From Actinomyces sp. (GTDB lineage Bacteria; Actinomycetota; Actinomycetes; Actinomycetales; Actinomycetaceae), in NCBI RefSeq assembly GCF_029851875.1, contig NZ_JARKVC010000006.1:1-64000 (forward strand): a DNA stretch of 64,000 bases, written 5' to 3'. The notes under the pieces were generated by a model. That model saw nothing but the letters and a program-made list of their open reading frames with translations. It was not told the origin of the DNA and did no database searches. Shown piece by piece: positions 45,492-55,825 of this stretch (positions are counted from its first letter, which is position 1; each line of letters starts with the position of its first letter). The position numbers and the translations under genes were made by a program.

Positions 45492-45579
45492 GGCTCCCAC
45501 CCTCCCCGTCGCGAGCCCTCTGGTCGTCAGGCTCGAGGCTGATCTTTCGGGCCCCGCACACGGGTGGTCATACCGGGGT

Positions 45580-46986
45580 ATGACGACGACGCAGGATGAG
45601 CGCCGATACGGTGGGCCGGTGAGTCGAGAGGTCAGGCATCTGGTCGGTCAGGCACGGGTTCGCGTCGCTGCGGCGCGCGCGGCGGGGACCTGGCCGGGCT
45701 GGCCCGAGGCTGTCACCGCCACGCTCCTGGTCTACCTCAGTGCGTGGAACGGTCCTGGCACCGGGAGCGAGCCGGCTACCCGCCTGGACGCGGCCACGTC
45801 CAGTGCCGTCTTCGTGTGCCTCGTCCTGGCCTGCGCCCTGGCTGTCCTGGTGCGCAGGCGGGTACCGGCCATGAGCGTGTGCGTCCTGGGAGTAGTGTGC
45901 ACGCTCCACGTCCTGGTCTGGGACACGCTCACGCTCCTGGTGGTGGCCGCGGCGCTCCTGGCCGCGCAGACGGCGACGAGCCGGGTCGCCCGCCCCTGGT
46001 CCTGGCTCCTGCTGGCGGCGGGGTACCTCGGGGCGGGTGCCGGGATCCTGCGCGTGGGATATCAGGGTGGCGGGCAGGAGCTCGAGGGCGTGCGAGCCGC
46101 CACGGTCCTCACGATCTCCTGGTCCTTCCTCACCGTCGCCACCCTGACCGGGCTGCTGCGCCGTCGGGCGCGCGAGCGACGCGAGCAGGCCGCCGAGAGG
46201 ATGGGGCTCCTGCTGGCCCAGCGCGACGCCGAGCAGGCGCTGGTCGTCGCCCGCGAGCGCCAGCGGATCGCGCGGGACGTGCACGACGTCGTCGGCCACA
46301 GCCTGGCCGTCATCGGCATGCAGGCCGAGGGCGCACGGGCCGTCATGCCGGTCAGCCCCGAGCGGGCCGAGGAGGCCCTGGCGGTCATCGCGCGTACCAG
46401 CCGCCGCGCGATCGACGAGGTCCACGCGCTCGTGGACGTGCTGCGCCACGCAGACGACTCCCCTGCCTCACCTGCGCGGGAGCAGCACCCTGCGCCAGAG
46501 ACCAGGGCCGTCCCGACGGCGCACACTCGCGTGCTCACTGCCCCTGCCCAGGAGCCGCCAGGTCTTGAAGGGCTGGCGGCGCTGGTCACCAGGCTGCGTG
46601 AGAGCGGCCTGCAGGTCTGCCTCGACCTTCATGACGCCTTGCCCTCACCCTGCCCCGTCAAGGTCGCTCAGTGCGTCTACCGGCTCGTCCAGGAGGCGAC
46701 GACCAACGCGCTGCGCCATGCGCCGGGAGCCGGGGTCCAGGTCTGTGTGCGTGCCGTCGGTGGGCAGGTGAGGGCACGGGTGCGCAACGACGCAGCACCA
46801 GTCTCCAGCCTCCCGCCTGTCGGCCAGCACGGCGTGCGGCGTCAGGGTGCTGGCCTGGAGAGCATGGCCGGGCGGGTGGCCGAGCTGGGAGGGAGCCTCC
46901 ACGCGGGTCCGCGTGCTGGAGGAGGCTGGGGCGTGGAGGCCGTGATCCCCCTGACGACCCCGCTGACCGTGACGGAGGAGGAATGA
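45580..46986 (+). CDS. NarL-type sensor histidine kinase
   Basis: RQRIARDVHDVVGHSLAVIGMQAEGAR; HATPase LVQEATTNALRHAPGA; ATG at 45580. Confidence 0.92.
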   Translation: MTTTQDERRYGGPVSREVRHLVGQARVRVAAARAAGTWPGWPEAVTATLLVYLSAWNGPGTGSEPATRLDAATSSAVFVCLVLACALAVLVRRRVPAMSVCVLGVVCTLHVLVWDTLTLLVVAAALLAAQTATSRVARPWSWLLLAAGYLGAGAGILRVGYQGGGQELEGVRAATVLTISWSFLTVATLTGLLRRRARERREQAAERMGLLLAQRDAEQALVVARERQRIARDVHDVVGHSLAVIGMQAEGARAVMPVSPERAEEALAVIARTSRRAIDEVHALVDVLRHADDSPASPAREQHPAPETRAVPTAHTRVLTAPAQEPPGLEGLAALVTRLRESGLQVCLDLHDALPSPCPVKVAQCVYRLVQEATTNALRHAPGAGVQVCVRAVGGQVRARVRNDAAPVSSLPPVGQHGVRRQGAGLESMAGRVAELGGSLHAGPRAGGGWGVEAVIPLTTPLTVTEEE

Positions 46987-47744
46987 GTGTCATCCGTCTG
47001 GCCCTGGCCGACGACGAGCCGCTGCTCACCGCCGGCCTGGCGATGATCCTGGACGCCCAGGAGGACATGGAGGTGGTCTGGCAGGCCAGCAGCGGCGACC
47101 AGGCCCTGCGCAAGGTGCAGGACGAGCAGGCCGACGTCCTGCTGCTCGATGTGCAGATGCCTGGGACCGACGGCATCGAGACCACCCGGCGGCTGGTCTC
47201 ACAGGGGTGGGACGGCAAGGTCGTCATCCTCACCACCTTTGACACCGACGGCTATGTGCTGGGCGCGATCGAGGCAGGCGCCGCCGGCTTCCTGCTCAAG
47301 AGCACCCCACCGCCCGAGCTGCTGGCAGGGATCCGGACGGTGTACGCCGGGGACTCCGTCATCTCGCCAGGCCCCACCCGGCGGCTGCTGGCGGCAGTGC
47401 GCGAGGCCGCCCAGCCCGCTCACGCGGCCTCCTCCTCAGATAACCTCGGTGGCGCTGGTCATGCTGGGCAGCCGCCCGTGTCAGGGGTCCTGCTGCCGGA
47501 TCTGTCCGGGCTGACGCGACGGGAGATGGAGGTCCTGCGCCTCATCGCCCTGGGCCTGAGTAACCAGGAGCTGTGCGACCGGCTGTGGCTGTCTATGCCG
47601 ACGGTCAAGACGCACATCTCGCACCTCCTGGCCAAGACCGGTGCCAGGGACAGGGTCCAGCTGGTCCTCACCGCCCTGCGCTGTGGCGCGGTCCAGGTCG
47701 AGGAGGTGCTGGCGCTGTCCACCTGGAAGGGCCCAGGCCTGTGA
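46983..47744 (+). CDS. LuxR-family response regulator
   Basis: LALADDEPLLTAGLAMIL; LTRREMEVLRLIALGLSNQELCDRLWLSMPTVKTHISHLLAKTGARDRVQLV. Confidence 0.95.
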   Translation: MSVIRLALADDEPLLTAGLAMILDAQEDMEVVWQASSGDQALRKVQDEQADVLLLDVQMPGTDGIETTRRLVSQGWDGKVVILTTFDTDGYVLGAIEAGAAGFLLKSTPPPELLAGIRTVYAGDSVISPGPTRRLLAAVREAAQPAHAASSSDNLGGAGHAGQPPVSGVLLPDLSGLTRREMEVLRLIALGLSNQELCDRLWLSMPTVKTHISHLLAKTGARDRVQLVLTALRCGAVQVEEVLALSTWKGPGL

Positions 47745-47770
47745 CGGGAGCGTCCCGCACAGGCCTGGGC
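47731..47770. terminator. Bidirectional terminator between convergent genes
   Basis: GCCCAGGCCTGTGACGGGA / TCCCG-CACAGGCCTGGGC near-perfect inverted repeat. Confidence 0.75.
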
Positions 47771-47781
47771 TCATCTCCGCC

Positions 47782-50700
47782 TCAGCGACGGGTTCGCCTC
47801 AGCGCCGTGCCTGAACCGATGAGGCCGGCGGCAGCCAGGGCCACCAGAGTCACGGTCGCGCCGGTCTGGACCAGGGGCGGCAGGGGCTTGGCCACGTGGA
47901 CGCTCTGAGCGACGTCGTCCAGGTCCTCGTGAGAGGCCAGGACCACGTGGCTGTCCGGCTCGTAGACCCGCTCGAAGGCCACCAGCGTGTGGCCCGCGAG
48001 CCCCCTGGTGTCAAAAGAGAAGGTGACGACGACGCAGTCCGTGGCCGAGGAGGGTGTGAAGCTCGCCGAGGCTGCTACCTCCTTGCCCTCCTTCCCGGTC
48101 AGCGGCCTGCCGGTCTTCTTGTCCATGAGCCGGCCCTGGACCTCATAGGTCCGCCCCGGCTCAAACGTGGTCTCGTTCTTGGGACACACCCTGTCCTCCA
48201 GCACCACAGGGCCGGGCGAGACCTCGTGGTCACCGTCGGAGGAGTCGGTGAGCGTGGTCCCTACCTCAGGGACCGGCGCACCCGTGACGGTCTGTCCCTC
48301 GTCCTCGATGTCGGTGTGGACGGCAACGGTGCGCCCGTCCAGGGTGACGTTCTCGAACATGACGATCCTCTTGCCGTGCAGCAGCCGTGCCGGGATCCTC
48401 ACCTCCACCACGGCGCAGTCAGACGGACCCGACGGCGTCAGCTGCGCCTGGCCGGTGAAGGGACGGCCGCTGTCATCCATGATGGGCTGGCCCGTCTCCT
48501 TGTCCATCGCCCGGGCCGTGAAGGTGTAGGTCTTGCCCGCCTCCAGGGGCTTGCCCTCCTTCTGGCACACCCGGTCCGCGATCGTCACGTCCCCGGTGGC
48601 CGGCAGGAGCTTGTCCCCGTCCGAGGCGTCGCTCGCCGTCGTCCCGATCTCAGGCTGGAGCGGCGGTGGCGCGACCACGTACTGCTCACTGACGTCCTCG
48701 ACGGAGGAGGAGTAGGGCGCCGTGCGATCGTCGCCGGCGAAGTCCGTGACGAAGACGTAGGTGCCGGGCATGGCTGCGCCGTCGTCGTCCTTCTTGACCT
48801 TGAAGGAGGTGGAGCCGACGTGGAAGTAGGCGCCGTTGCGGGCCGGGACCTGGACGGTAGCGATGAGCTCAGCCTGCGCCCGGTTGGCCTCGGTGACCTC
48901 CTGGCCGTCAGGGAAGAAGAGCAGGGACTGCGTCATCTCCTTCTCATCCGCCTTGAAGCCCATCCCTCCCTCGAAGTCCCCGTGGTTGGAGGGGAAGCCC
49001 TCGACAAAGAGGTCGTCTGAGAGGTACTCACCGCTCCTGGTGGCGTGGACCTGGATCGAGGAGTCGGTCCTCGTACGGTACACGGTGGAGGTGGTCTCCT
49101 CGGCGACGCCGTAGGAGTCCGCCCACCCCGAGGCGATCCAGCGCCCGTTGGCCGCCTGGTCCTCGGCCTGGACCCGCCACACCCAGGTCAGGAAGCCTGG
49201 AGCGACGCTCTGGCCCAGGCAGGCCTGCACCTCCTGGCCCGGACCAGACGCGGTCACCTTGACGCTCCCTAGCACCGTCGCCTCAGGTGGGACCTGCTCG
49301 GCGGTAGCAGGCAGCACCTCCGGGTCGAGGCGGTAGGCGGTGGCCGTGTAGACCACCGGGACGTAGACGCCGTCGTCAAAGGAGTCGGCGGAGACCAGCC
49401 GCGTCCACTCCCCGTCCCGGTAGCCCGGGTCAGCGGCGGGAGTGAAGGTGTCGCACGGAGGCTCCTCGGGCTGGTTGACCTTCCAGCCCGAGACGTGCGA
49501 GGTGCCCAGGGGACGGAAGTCGAAGTTCTCGCTGCTGGTCTCCTCGGGCAGTCCGTAGCCGTCCAGCCAGCTGGCAGCCACGTAGGACTCGTAGGCGCCT
49601 TGGTCAGCCTTGCGCACCTCCCACACCCAGGTGACAAAGCCCCGCCTGCCCAGCTCCAGCGAGGCCTGAAGGCTCTGCCCGGGACCGGTCGCGGTAGCCG
49701 TGACCTCACCGATCTTCTCCGCTCCCTGCGGCACCCGGTCCGCCCGGGCCGGTCGTGTCCGCGACCAGTAGGCGGTGGCGCGGTAGACGACCGGGACCAA
49801 CTGGCCGGCGTCGCTCATCCAGTGCGGGTTGACGTAGGAGGTGTCCGTCGCCGTGGTCAGGGTGTCATTGATGGCGCCGTCGGTGTTGACCTCCACGGTG
49901 TGCACCTGCGAGGTACCCAGGGGCTGGAAGTCGTAGTGCACGCGAAAGGGGGTTCCTGGCTGCTCGATCTCCAGTATCTCGGTGCTGGTCTGCGGGCCGC
50001 GGGTGATCATGTCCTGGCTGGAGCCGTCATTGGCGTAGTAGCGCAGGACCTGACGCGGCACGCTGAAGTGCGCCGAGTAGCTGACCTCTCCGTTGCCCGT
50101 CGCCGTCCAGGCCAAGGAGATCGGCTCCGTGCCTGTGACGCCGGCCCAGGTCCCGGTGCCGGTGGTGTCGAAGACGGCAGGCCCCACCAGGGTGACCGTG
50201 ACCGGGACACCGGGAATCAGGCTGCCGTCCGTGGCGGTGGAGACGATACCTCCCACCTGCCCCGTCCGTACCGCGTCCTGCCGCTGCACCTCGCCCGTGG
50301 CGAAGCTCTGCGGCGTGGAGACCCTGGCCTCTGCCGCGTAGGCCTCCGCCATGGCGTAGGCCGAGGGGAACCTCGCGGGGATCTCGGCGATGATGCTCGC
50401 GGCCTGCGCGGCGAGGTCGTAGTTCGCGTGAGCCAGGATCGCCAGGGCGGCTCGGGAGTCAGCGGTGTCCACCGGCTCGTACTTGGTCAGGAGCCAGTAC
50501 ATCTGGGCGGGAGCGACCTTGAGCGAGGGCGCGGTGTCCCCTCGCTGGACCTGCTCGGTCAGCTCCCTGGCGTCCGCCATCTGAGCCCTTCCCATGATCG
50601 GTGCCGGCCCGAACTCGATGCACCAGTTGAGCACGCCCGGCGTCACGGGATCCGCGTTGGCTCCGAGCCAGTGGTAGGTGCCGAAGGAGTCGTAGAAGGG

Positions 50701-50931
50701 GTAGCCCTCGCCGGTGTTCGGCGGGATCTTGGTGACCGCGGCCTGCGCCGGGGCCCGCAGCCCCAGGTCCTGGCCGACCGGCAGCGCGCTCACTCCTGCC
50801 ATGGCGCCGGCCAGGAGCGCTACCGCTGCGACGAGGGCGCTGGCACGCCGCAGCCTGTCAGGTCCCGGTAGCATCGTCCTCAGCCGTGAGCGGCGTGCTC
50901 GAGGCACGCGCGTAGTGGTCGTCTTGGCCAT
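47782..50931 (-). CDS. VaFE-repeat, sortase-anchored surface protein
   Basis: Signal peptide; two VaFE-type repeats (PEIGTTASDASDGDK..., PEVGTTLTDSSDGDH...); C-terminal LVQTG + TM + RRTRR; tandem FxPLGTSxV modules. Confidence 0.87.
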   Translation of the reverse strand: MAKTTTTRVPRARRSRLRTMLPGPDRLRRASALVAAVALLAGAMAGVSALPVGQDLGLRAPAQAAVTKIPPNTGEGYPFYDSFGTYHWLGANADPVTPGVLNWCIEFGPAPIMGRAQMADARELTEQVQRGDTAPSLKVAPAQMYWLLTKYEPVDTADSRAALAILAHANYDLAAQAASIIAEIPARFPSAYAMAEAYAAEARVSTPQSFATGEVQRQDAVRTGQVGGIVSTATDGSLIPGVPVTVTLVGPAVFDTTGTGTWAGVTGTEPISLAWTATGNGEVSYSAHFSVPRQVLRYYANDGSSQDMITRGPQTSTEILEIEQPGTPFRVHYDFQPLGTSQVHTVEVNTDGAINDTLTTATDTSYVNPHWMSDAGQLVPVVYRATAYWSRTRPARADRVPQGAEKIGEVTATATGPGQSLQASLELGRRGFVTWVWEVRKADQGAYESYVAASWLDGYGLPEETSSENFDFRPLGTSHVSGWKVNQPEEPPCDTFTPAADPGYRDGEWTRLVSADSFDDGVYVPVVYTATAYRLDPEVLPATAEQVPPEATVLGSVKVTASGPGQEVQACLGQSVAPGFLTWVWRVQAEDQAANGRWIASGWADSYGVAEETTSTVYRTRTDSSIQVHATRSGEYLSDDLFVEGFPSNHGDFEGGMGFKADEKEMTQSLLFFPDGQEVTEANRAQAELIATVQVPARNGAYFHVGSTSFKVKKDDDGAAMPGTYVFVTDFAGDDRTAPYSSSVEDVSEQYVVAPPPLQPEIGTTASDASDGDKLLPATGDVTIADRVCQKEGKPLEAGKTYTFTARAMDKETGQPIMDDSGRPFTGQAQLTPSGPSDCAVVEVRIPARLLHGKRIVMFENVTLDGRTVAVHTDIEDEGQTVTGAPVPEVGTTLTDSSDGDHEVSPGPVVLEDRVCPKNETTFEPGRTYEVQGRLMDKKTGRPLTGKEGKEVAASASFTPSSATDCVVVTFSFDTRGLAGHTLVAFERVYEPDSHVVLASHEDLDDVAQSVHVAKPLPPLVQTGATVTLVALAAAGLIGSGTALRRTRR

Positions 50932-51200
50932 CTCCGTCTTCCTTTCGTGAGGATGGGTGAGAGACCCCGGTGCACGAGCGTCGGTTTCCTAGGCCAGCAA
51001 GGCTCGCGTTCCGGGGCGTGTGTAGTCGGTGTGCCGCTCACGGCACTCCTCGATGAGGCCGTACCCCGACGATAGGCGACAGCGGCGCTCCGCTCCTCCA
51101 GCCATCCACACCCCCGTCCTGGGTGCTCGTCCCCTCCTCTCCTGTGGAGCCCGAGCGCGGCCTGAGGTGGCTGCTGGGGCGGCTGGTAGGGTCACGGCCC

Positions 51201-51592
51201 GTGGGGCAGGAGATCATCGTCAGCGCCGTCGTCATCCGTGACGGTGACGGTCGGCTCCTGACCGTGCGCAAGCGTGGAACGCAGCTGTTCATCTTTCCCG
51301 GAGGCAAGCCCGAGGCTGGCGAGGACGCCGCCCAGACAGCCGCGCGCGAGGCCCGCGAGGAGCTCGGGATCGTCATCGCCCCGAGGACCTGCAGCCGCTG
51401 GGAACCTTCAGCGCTCCAGCGGCCAACGAGGAGGGCTACGAGGTCCTCGCCCACGTCTTCTCCCACCCGTACGTGGCTGGGGCGCAGCCGGCTCACGAGA
51501 TCACCGAGCTGCGGTGGACGGACCTGACCGCGCCCCTGCCGCAGGACCTGGCGCCGCTGACGTGCGTGGTGATCACGGCGCTGATCAGCTGA
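51201..51592 (+). pseudogene. NUDIX hydrolase with 1-bp frameshift
   Basis: IIVSAVVIRDGDGRLLTVRKRGTQLFIFPGGKPEAGEDAAQTAAREAREELGI, then frame shifts at C-run 51379-51382; +1 frame gives EDLQPLGTFSAPAANEEGYEVLAHVFSHPY...LISstop. Confidence 0.8.
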
Positions 51593-51815
51593 GCGCTGTC
51601 ACGATCCCGGGTGACTGACGTGGGTGCTCCTCCGCTCACTTCCCACTCTGCCGCTCCGTGAGACGGCCAGGAGCACGAGGCCGCTACTCGTCGCGTATCG
51701 AGGAATCACCCGTCACGCGCCCGTAGCCGCAGGAGAACACGTCTGCGACGATCACCCGTACCCGAGAGGCCTCACCAGGCCCGGTCCACATGTCCTCGCC
51801 GCGCATCATGGATGA

Positions 51816-52823
51816 CTAGTTGTATGAGGTCATAACGTTGGTGACGTGTGCTGGGACGCGGGTGGCGGGTAGCTGGTTGTGGCAGGCGGTGTGGGGATGG
51901 TAGTTGTAGTGGTGTTTCCACACGGCGATGGCGTCGCGGCGCTGCTGTTCTGAGGGGTAGCTGCGCGCGTAGAGGCACTCCTGGCCAGGATGCGGTGATG
52001 CGGTTGTAGCGCTCGACCTTGCCGTTGTGGCGTGGGGTGTAGGGGCGGATTCTCTGGTGGCGCGAGGCCAGGGAGGCAATGGCTGTGGTGAAGGTCCGGG
52101 CCCGGTAACTCGCTCCGTTGTCAGTGACAACCCGCACGAGCCTGGTTACGCCGTGGGCGGCGAAGAAGGCTCGGGCCCGGCAGAAGAAGCCGATCGTGGT
52201 CGAGGCCCTCTCGTCATCCAGGGCCTCGGTGTAGGCCAGGCGGGAGAAACCGTCGACAGCGGTGTGCAGGTAGGTGTAGCCGATCCTGGCTGCCTTGCCC
52301 CGCTTGGAGGCCTTCGCCTCGGGGTACCGCGCCCGTGGGCCCTCCAGCCGCCTCCAGGTGGGATGCGTCCGACCTTCTTGACGTCCAGGTGGATCATGTG
52401 GCCCGGGAAACGGGCCACGATGGGTTTGCCCACCCGGTTGGGCTGCCCGGTGGGGTCGATGTCGCGGCGTCGGTTCAGGCCGGCTCTGTCCAGCCAGCGG
52501 GTCACGGTACGCACCGACACCACTGTCCCGCGCACAGCAAGCTCATGACTGGTTCAGCGGGCAGACCACTTGTGGGTGCGGCGCCAGTGCTCGATGAGGT
52601 CCACCGTCTGGGCACTGGTCTGGGTGGGACGGTGGACTGGGGCGCTGGAGCGGTCCTCAAGCGCCTCGGTTCCGCCTCGGCGGCAACGGGCGACCCACTT
52701 GGACAGTGTGGCGCGGGCGATGCCGGCCTCGGCGGCTACGTGGGCGATAGGACGACCGGCCTGGACACGCATCACGAGCCGGTAGCGGCCCTGAGGCGTC
52801 AGCGGAGCGTCACGGTGGAGCAT
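51816..52823 (-). mobile_element. Decayed IS481-family transposase (in-frame TGA plus frameshifts)
   Basis: MLHRDAPLTPQGRYRLVMRVQAGRPIAHVAAEAGIARATLSKWVARCRRGG; VRTVTRWLDRAGLNRRRDIDPTGQPNRVGKP; VVTDNGASYRARTF; RIRPYTPRHNGKVERYNR spread over several frames. Confidence 0.85.
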
Positions 52824-52968
52824 GGCAGCGGGGCTTTCTATGTCAGAAGGATGATTCAGCACCACCCATCCTGACAGCCCAAGCCCCGCTGCCCCCACGA
52901 CTACAACCTCATGACCCACAACAGCTAGCAGTCCTTGTGGGTCCACCGGCTATGGAAGTGGTCTCGGA

Positions 52969-53967
52969 TCATGCATCTACTTCGAGCCCGACGCCAAAGC
53001 GGTCCGTCTCGGGGTCGTAGACAGCAACGGCCAGCGTCGTGTCGGATTGTCCGTAGTAGGCGAACCACTTGCCCCGGAACTTCACAAGGCCCTCCACAAA
53101 AGTTACGTTGGAGACGAGGCCGTGGAAGTCTTCGAACATCTGCGGCTTCAGCCAGGGGACCTCGAGTCGGGCAAGCACGTGATCGGGCGCTGCGGGATCA
53201 ATGGCGATCTGCCCGCATCGGTAGTCCACATCGACCGACCCATCCGCGTTGAAGGTCCGCGTCGCCCCATTTGTGAGCATCACGAGCAGCCCTGTGTCTG
53301 TCACGACCGGTGAGGTGCCGATCTCGACGAGGTCCTCATCAAAGCTGCCGGGAGTCGACGTGTAGAAGGGCTCTTCATCGCTACCTGTTGGCGTCCAGTG
53401 AATGAGATCGTCGCTGACTGCCGTGTAGATGGAGCCTTCACCAAAGTACATCCACCACTTGCCGTTCAGCTGGCGCGGGACAATGACCCCAGCCTTTGAC
53501 CAGTTGAAGCCTCGTGGGTCGTTGGTGGTCTTGAACGTGTCGAACTGCTCGAAGATGGGACCGTGCTTCACCCATGTCCGCAGGTCCGACGACGTTGCAA
53601 GACAGAGCTGCGCGGAGCGGCGGTCCCAGCCCGTGTAGGTCAGGTAGTAGGTGCCGTCGATAAAGGCGATGCGCGGGTCCTCGCATCCGAACCGTTCGTA
53701 GTCGAATTCCGGCGAGACGATCGGAGCATCTTCGCGCCGGAAGCTGTAACCGTCGTCGGAGAATGCGATTCCGATGTGGGACACGATGTCTTCGGCATGG
53801 GCTCGGTAGAGAAGGACAACCTGATCATCAACGACGAGCGCTGCAGGGTTGTAAAGGTTCGCGGATTCCCAAGAATCACCCCTTGGGCGGAGAATCGGGT
53901 TCCCGGAGTACGGCGTGAACGGCCCCAATGGGAATCGGGCGTCACCGAAGAGTGAGATAGTCGCCAT
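52969..53967 (-). CDS. GH130-family glycoside phosphorylase/hydrolase
   Basis: YSGNPILRPRGDSWESANLYNPAALVVDDQVVLLYRA; GCEDPRIAFIDGTYYLTYTGWD. Confidence 0.82.
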   Translation of the reverse strand: MATISLFGDARFPLGPFTPYSGNPILRPRGDSWESANLYNPAALVVDDQVVLLYRAHAEDIVSHIGIAFSDDGYSFRREDAPIVSPEFDYERFGCEDPRIAFIDGTYYLTYTGWDRRSAQLCLATSSDLRTWVKHGPIFEQFDTFKTTNDPRGFNWSKAGVIVPRQLNGKWWMYFGEGSIYTAVSDDLIHWTPTGSDEEPFYTSTPGSFDEDLVEIGTSPVVTDTGLLVMLTNGATRTFNADGSVDVDYRCGQIAIDPAAPDHVLARLEVPWLKPQMFEDFHGLVSNVTFVEGLVKFRGKWFAYYGQSDTTLAVAVYDPETDRFGVGLEVDA

Positions 53968-54019
53968 GATAGGCGTCCTTTCAGGTGATGTGCGAGAGAT
54001 GTTGCCACGCAGAGGTCTG

Positions 54020-54889
54020 TCAGCCCTTCACACCGGCCGAAAGATCTGACGGGCGGAACCATCGCTGGAATAACATGAACAGGATCACCACGGGGAAAGC
54101 AAGAGCTGTCGCTCCGGCGAGGATCGCCCCATTAGGGTTTGCTGCGGTCTTGGCGACATTCGAGATGTAGTTGGCCAGTGTCACTGCCAGCGGCTGGAGC
54201 GATGGATCCTTGGTGATCAGGAACGGCCACAGGAATTCGTTCCACGGCCCAATAAATGTGACGAGAACCACGGTGGCGATCGCTGGGCGAACAAGCGGTA
54301 TCGCGATACTCCAAAGGATTCTCAGTTCCGATGCACCATCAAGGCGCGCTGCCTCGAAGAGCGATTCTGGCAGAGACAGGAAGAACTGGCGGAAGATGAA
54401 TACTGCGGCAGTATTGATGAAGAACGGCAGAATCATTCCGATGTAGGAGTCGCCGAGACCATAGGTACGCGCGACCTGGACGTAGAGCGGAATCATCAGC
54501 AGTTGGAATGGAATCGCCTGCACTCCAACCATGATCGTAAATACAAGGCCCTTCCCGCGCCAACTCAGCCGGGATAGCGCATAACCGGCGCAGAGACCAA
54601 AGGTCAAGGTTCCGAGAAGGACACCGGTGGTGTAAATCAACGAGTTGAGAAGGGATCCGATTAGATCGATCCTCGCGTTGATATCTGCAAAGTTGCCGGT
54701 CGTCCACCCACCCGTGGGGAATAGGCTGGTCGGCGTGTTGGCCGGATTCGCCTGGAAGGCGCCGACGACCATGAAGTAGAACGGGAAGACAAATACGAGT
54801 GCAGCGAGGGTGAGGAGCAGGTAGAGCCACGCACGACGCTTCCTTCGCGACTGGAGAGCCCCCTGCGCATTACTGCTGATGTCACTCAT
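54020..54889 (-). CDS. Carbohydrate ABC transporter permease (MalG-like)
   Basis: EAARLDGASELRILWSIAIPLVRPAIATVVLVTFIGPWNEFLWPFL. Confidence 0.92.
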   Translation of the reverse strand: MSDISSNAQGALQSRRKRRAWLYLLLTLAALVFVFPFYFMVVGAFQANPANTPTSLFPTGGWTTGNFADINARIDLIGSLLNSLIYTTGVLLGTLTFGLCAGYALSRLSWRGKGLVFTIMVGVQAIPFQLLMIPLYVQVARTYGLGDSYIGMILPFFINTAAVFIFRQFFLSLPESLFEAARLDGASELRILWSIAIPLVRPAIATVVLVTFIGPWNEFLWPFLITKDPSLQPLAVTLANYISNVAKTAANPNGAILAGATALAFPVVILFMLFQRWFRPSDLSAGVKG

Positions 54890-54890
54890 C

Positions 54891-55820
54891 TCAGCCCTCC
54901 TTCCCGACTCGGTTGGAAATCGCCGACAAGACACCGATAAAGATCACGAGGATGACGCCGATCGCAGACGCCACGTCCGGGTTGCTCTGTTGAATACCTT
55001 TCTGGTAGATCAGCAGCACGGGCGACAACGATGCGCCGTCGGGTCCTCCGCCTGCAGTAAGGAGGTAAGGCTCCGTGAAGAGATTCGAGCCTGTGATGAT
55101 GGCGAGGATAAGCACGAGCACAGTCGCCTGCTTCACGCCAGGCACTGTGACGTAGCGGAAGCGCCGCACTACTCCCGCCCCATCCATCGCCGCAGATTCG
55201 TACAGCTCCTTCGAGATGTTCTGGAGTGCGGCGAGGTAGAGCAGGATATAGAAGCCCAGCTGCTTCCAAGTCACGTACACGGCGATCGAAGGCATCGCAA
55301 GGTGGGAGTTCACCAGCCATGACGGATCGGGCGCAAGAGGTCCAAGAACGGTGTTGATCAACCCGTTTTGGCTGAACAGCAGCATCCACACGCCGATCAG
55401 CGACACGCTGGCGGTAACGTACGGGATGTAAAAAGCGACCCTGAACGCGGCGGCCCATTGAACGATGTTGTTGAGCGCAGACGCGAGGACCAGGGACAGG
55501 AGGACCGTAAGAGGCACATTGATGATCAGGAAGATCGCAATGTTGGCAAAGGCCTTCCGCACATCCGGATCCGAGAGCACGGTGACGTAGTTCGCGAGCC
55601 CGACGTAGGGGTGGTCCACCGTGACGTTCGGCGCGGTGAAGAAGTAGTCGTGGAATGAGATCCAGACCGCCTGGATCAGGGGCCACGCCATGACGGTCAC
55701 AACAAAGAGAACGTATGGCGCGACAAGGACTAGTCCGATGGGATGGCGCCCCAGGACCCCACCCAGCGGTCCTGTCACACGCTGGACAGGACGGGTGGCG
55801 CTCACACCTCTGCGAGCCAT
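54891..55820 (-). CDS. Carbohydrate ABC transporter permease (MalF-like)
   Basis: ELYESAAMDGAGVVRRFRYVTVPGVKQATVLVLIL. Confidence 0.92.
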   Translation of the reverse strand: MARRGVSATRPVQRVTGPLGGVLGRHPIGLVLVAPYVLFVVTVMAWPLIQAVWISFHDYFFTAPNVTVDHPYVGLANYVTVLSDPDVRKAFANIAIFLIINVPLTVLLSLVLASALNNIVQWAAAFRVAFYIPYVTASVSLIGVWMLLFSQNGLINTVLGPLAPDPSWLVNSHLAMPSIAVYVTWKQLGFYILLYLAALQNISKELYESAAMDGAGVVRRFRYVTVPGVKQATVLVLILAIITGSNLFTEPYLLTAGGGPDGASLSPVLLIYQKGIQQSNPDVASAIGVILVIFIGVLSAISNRVGKEG

Positions 55821-55825
55821 GCGGA

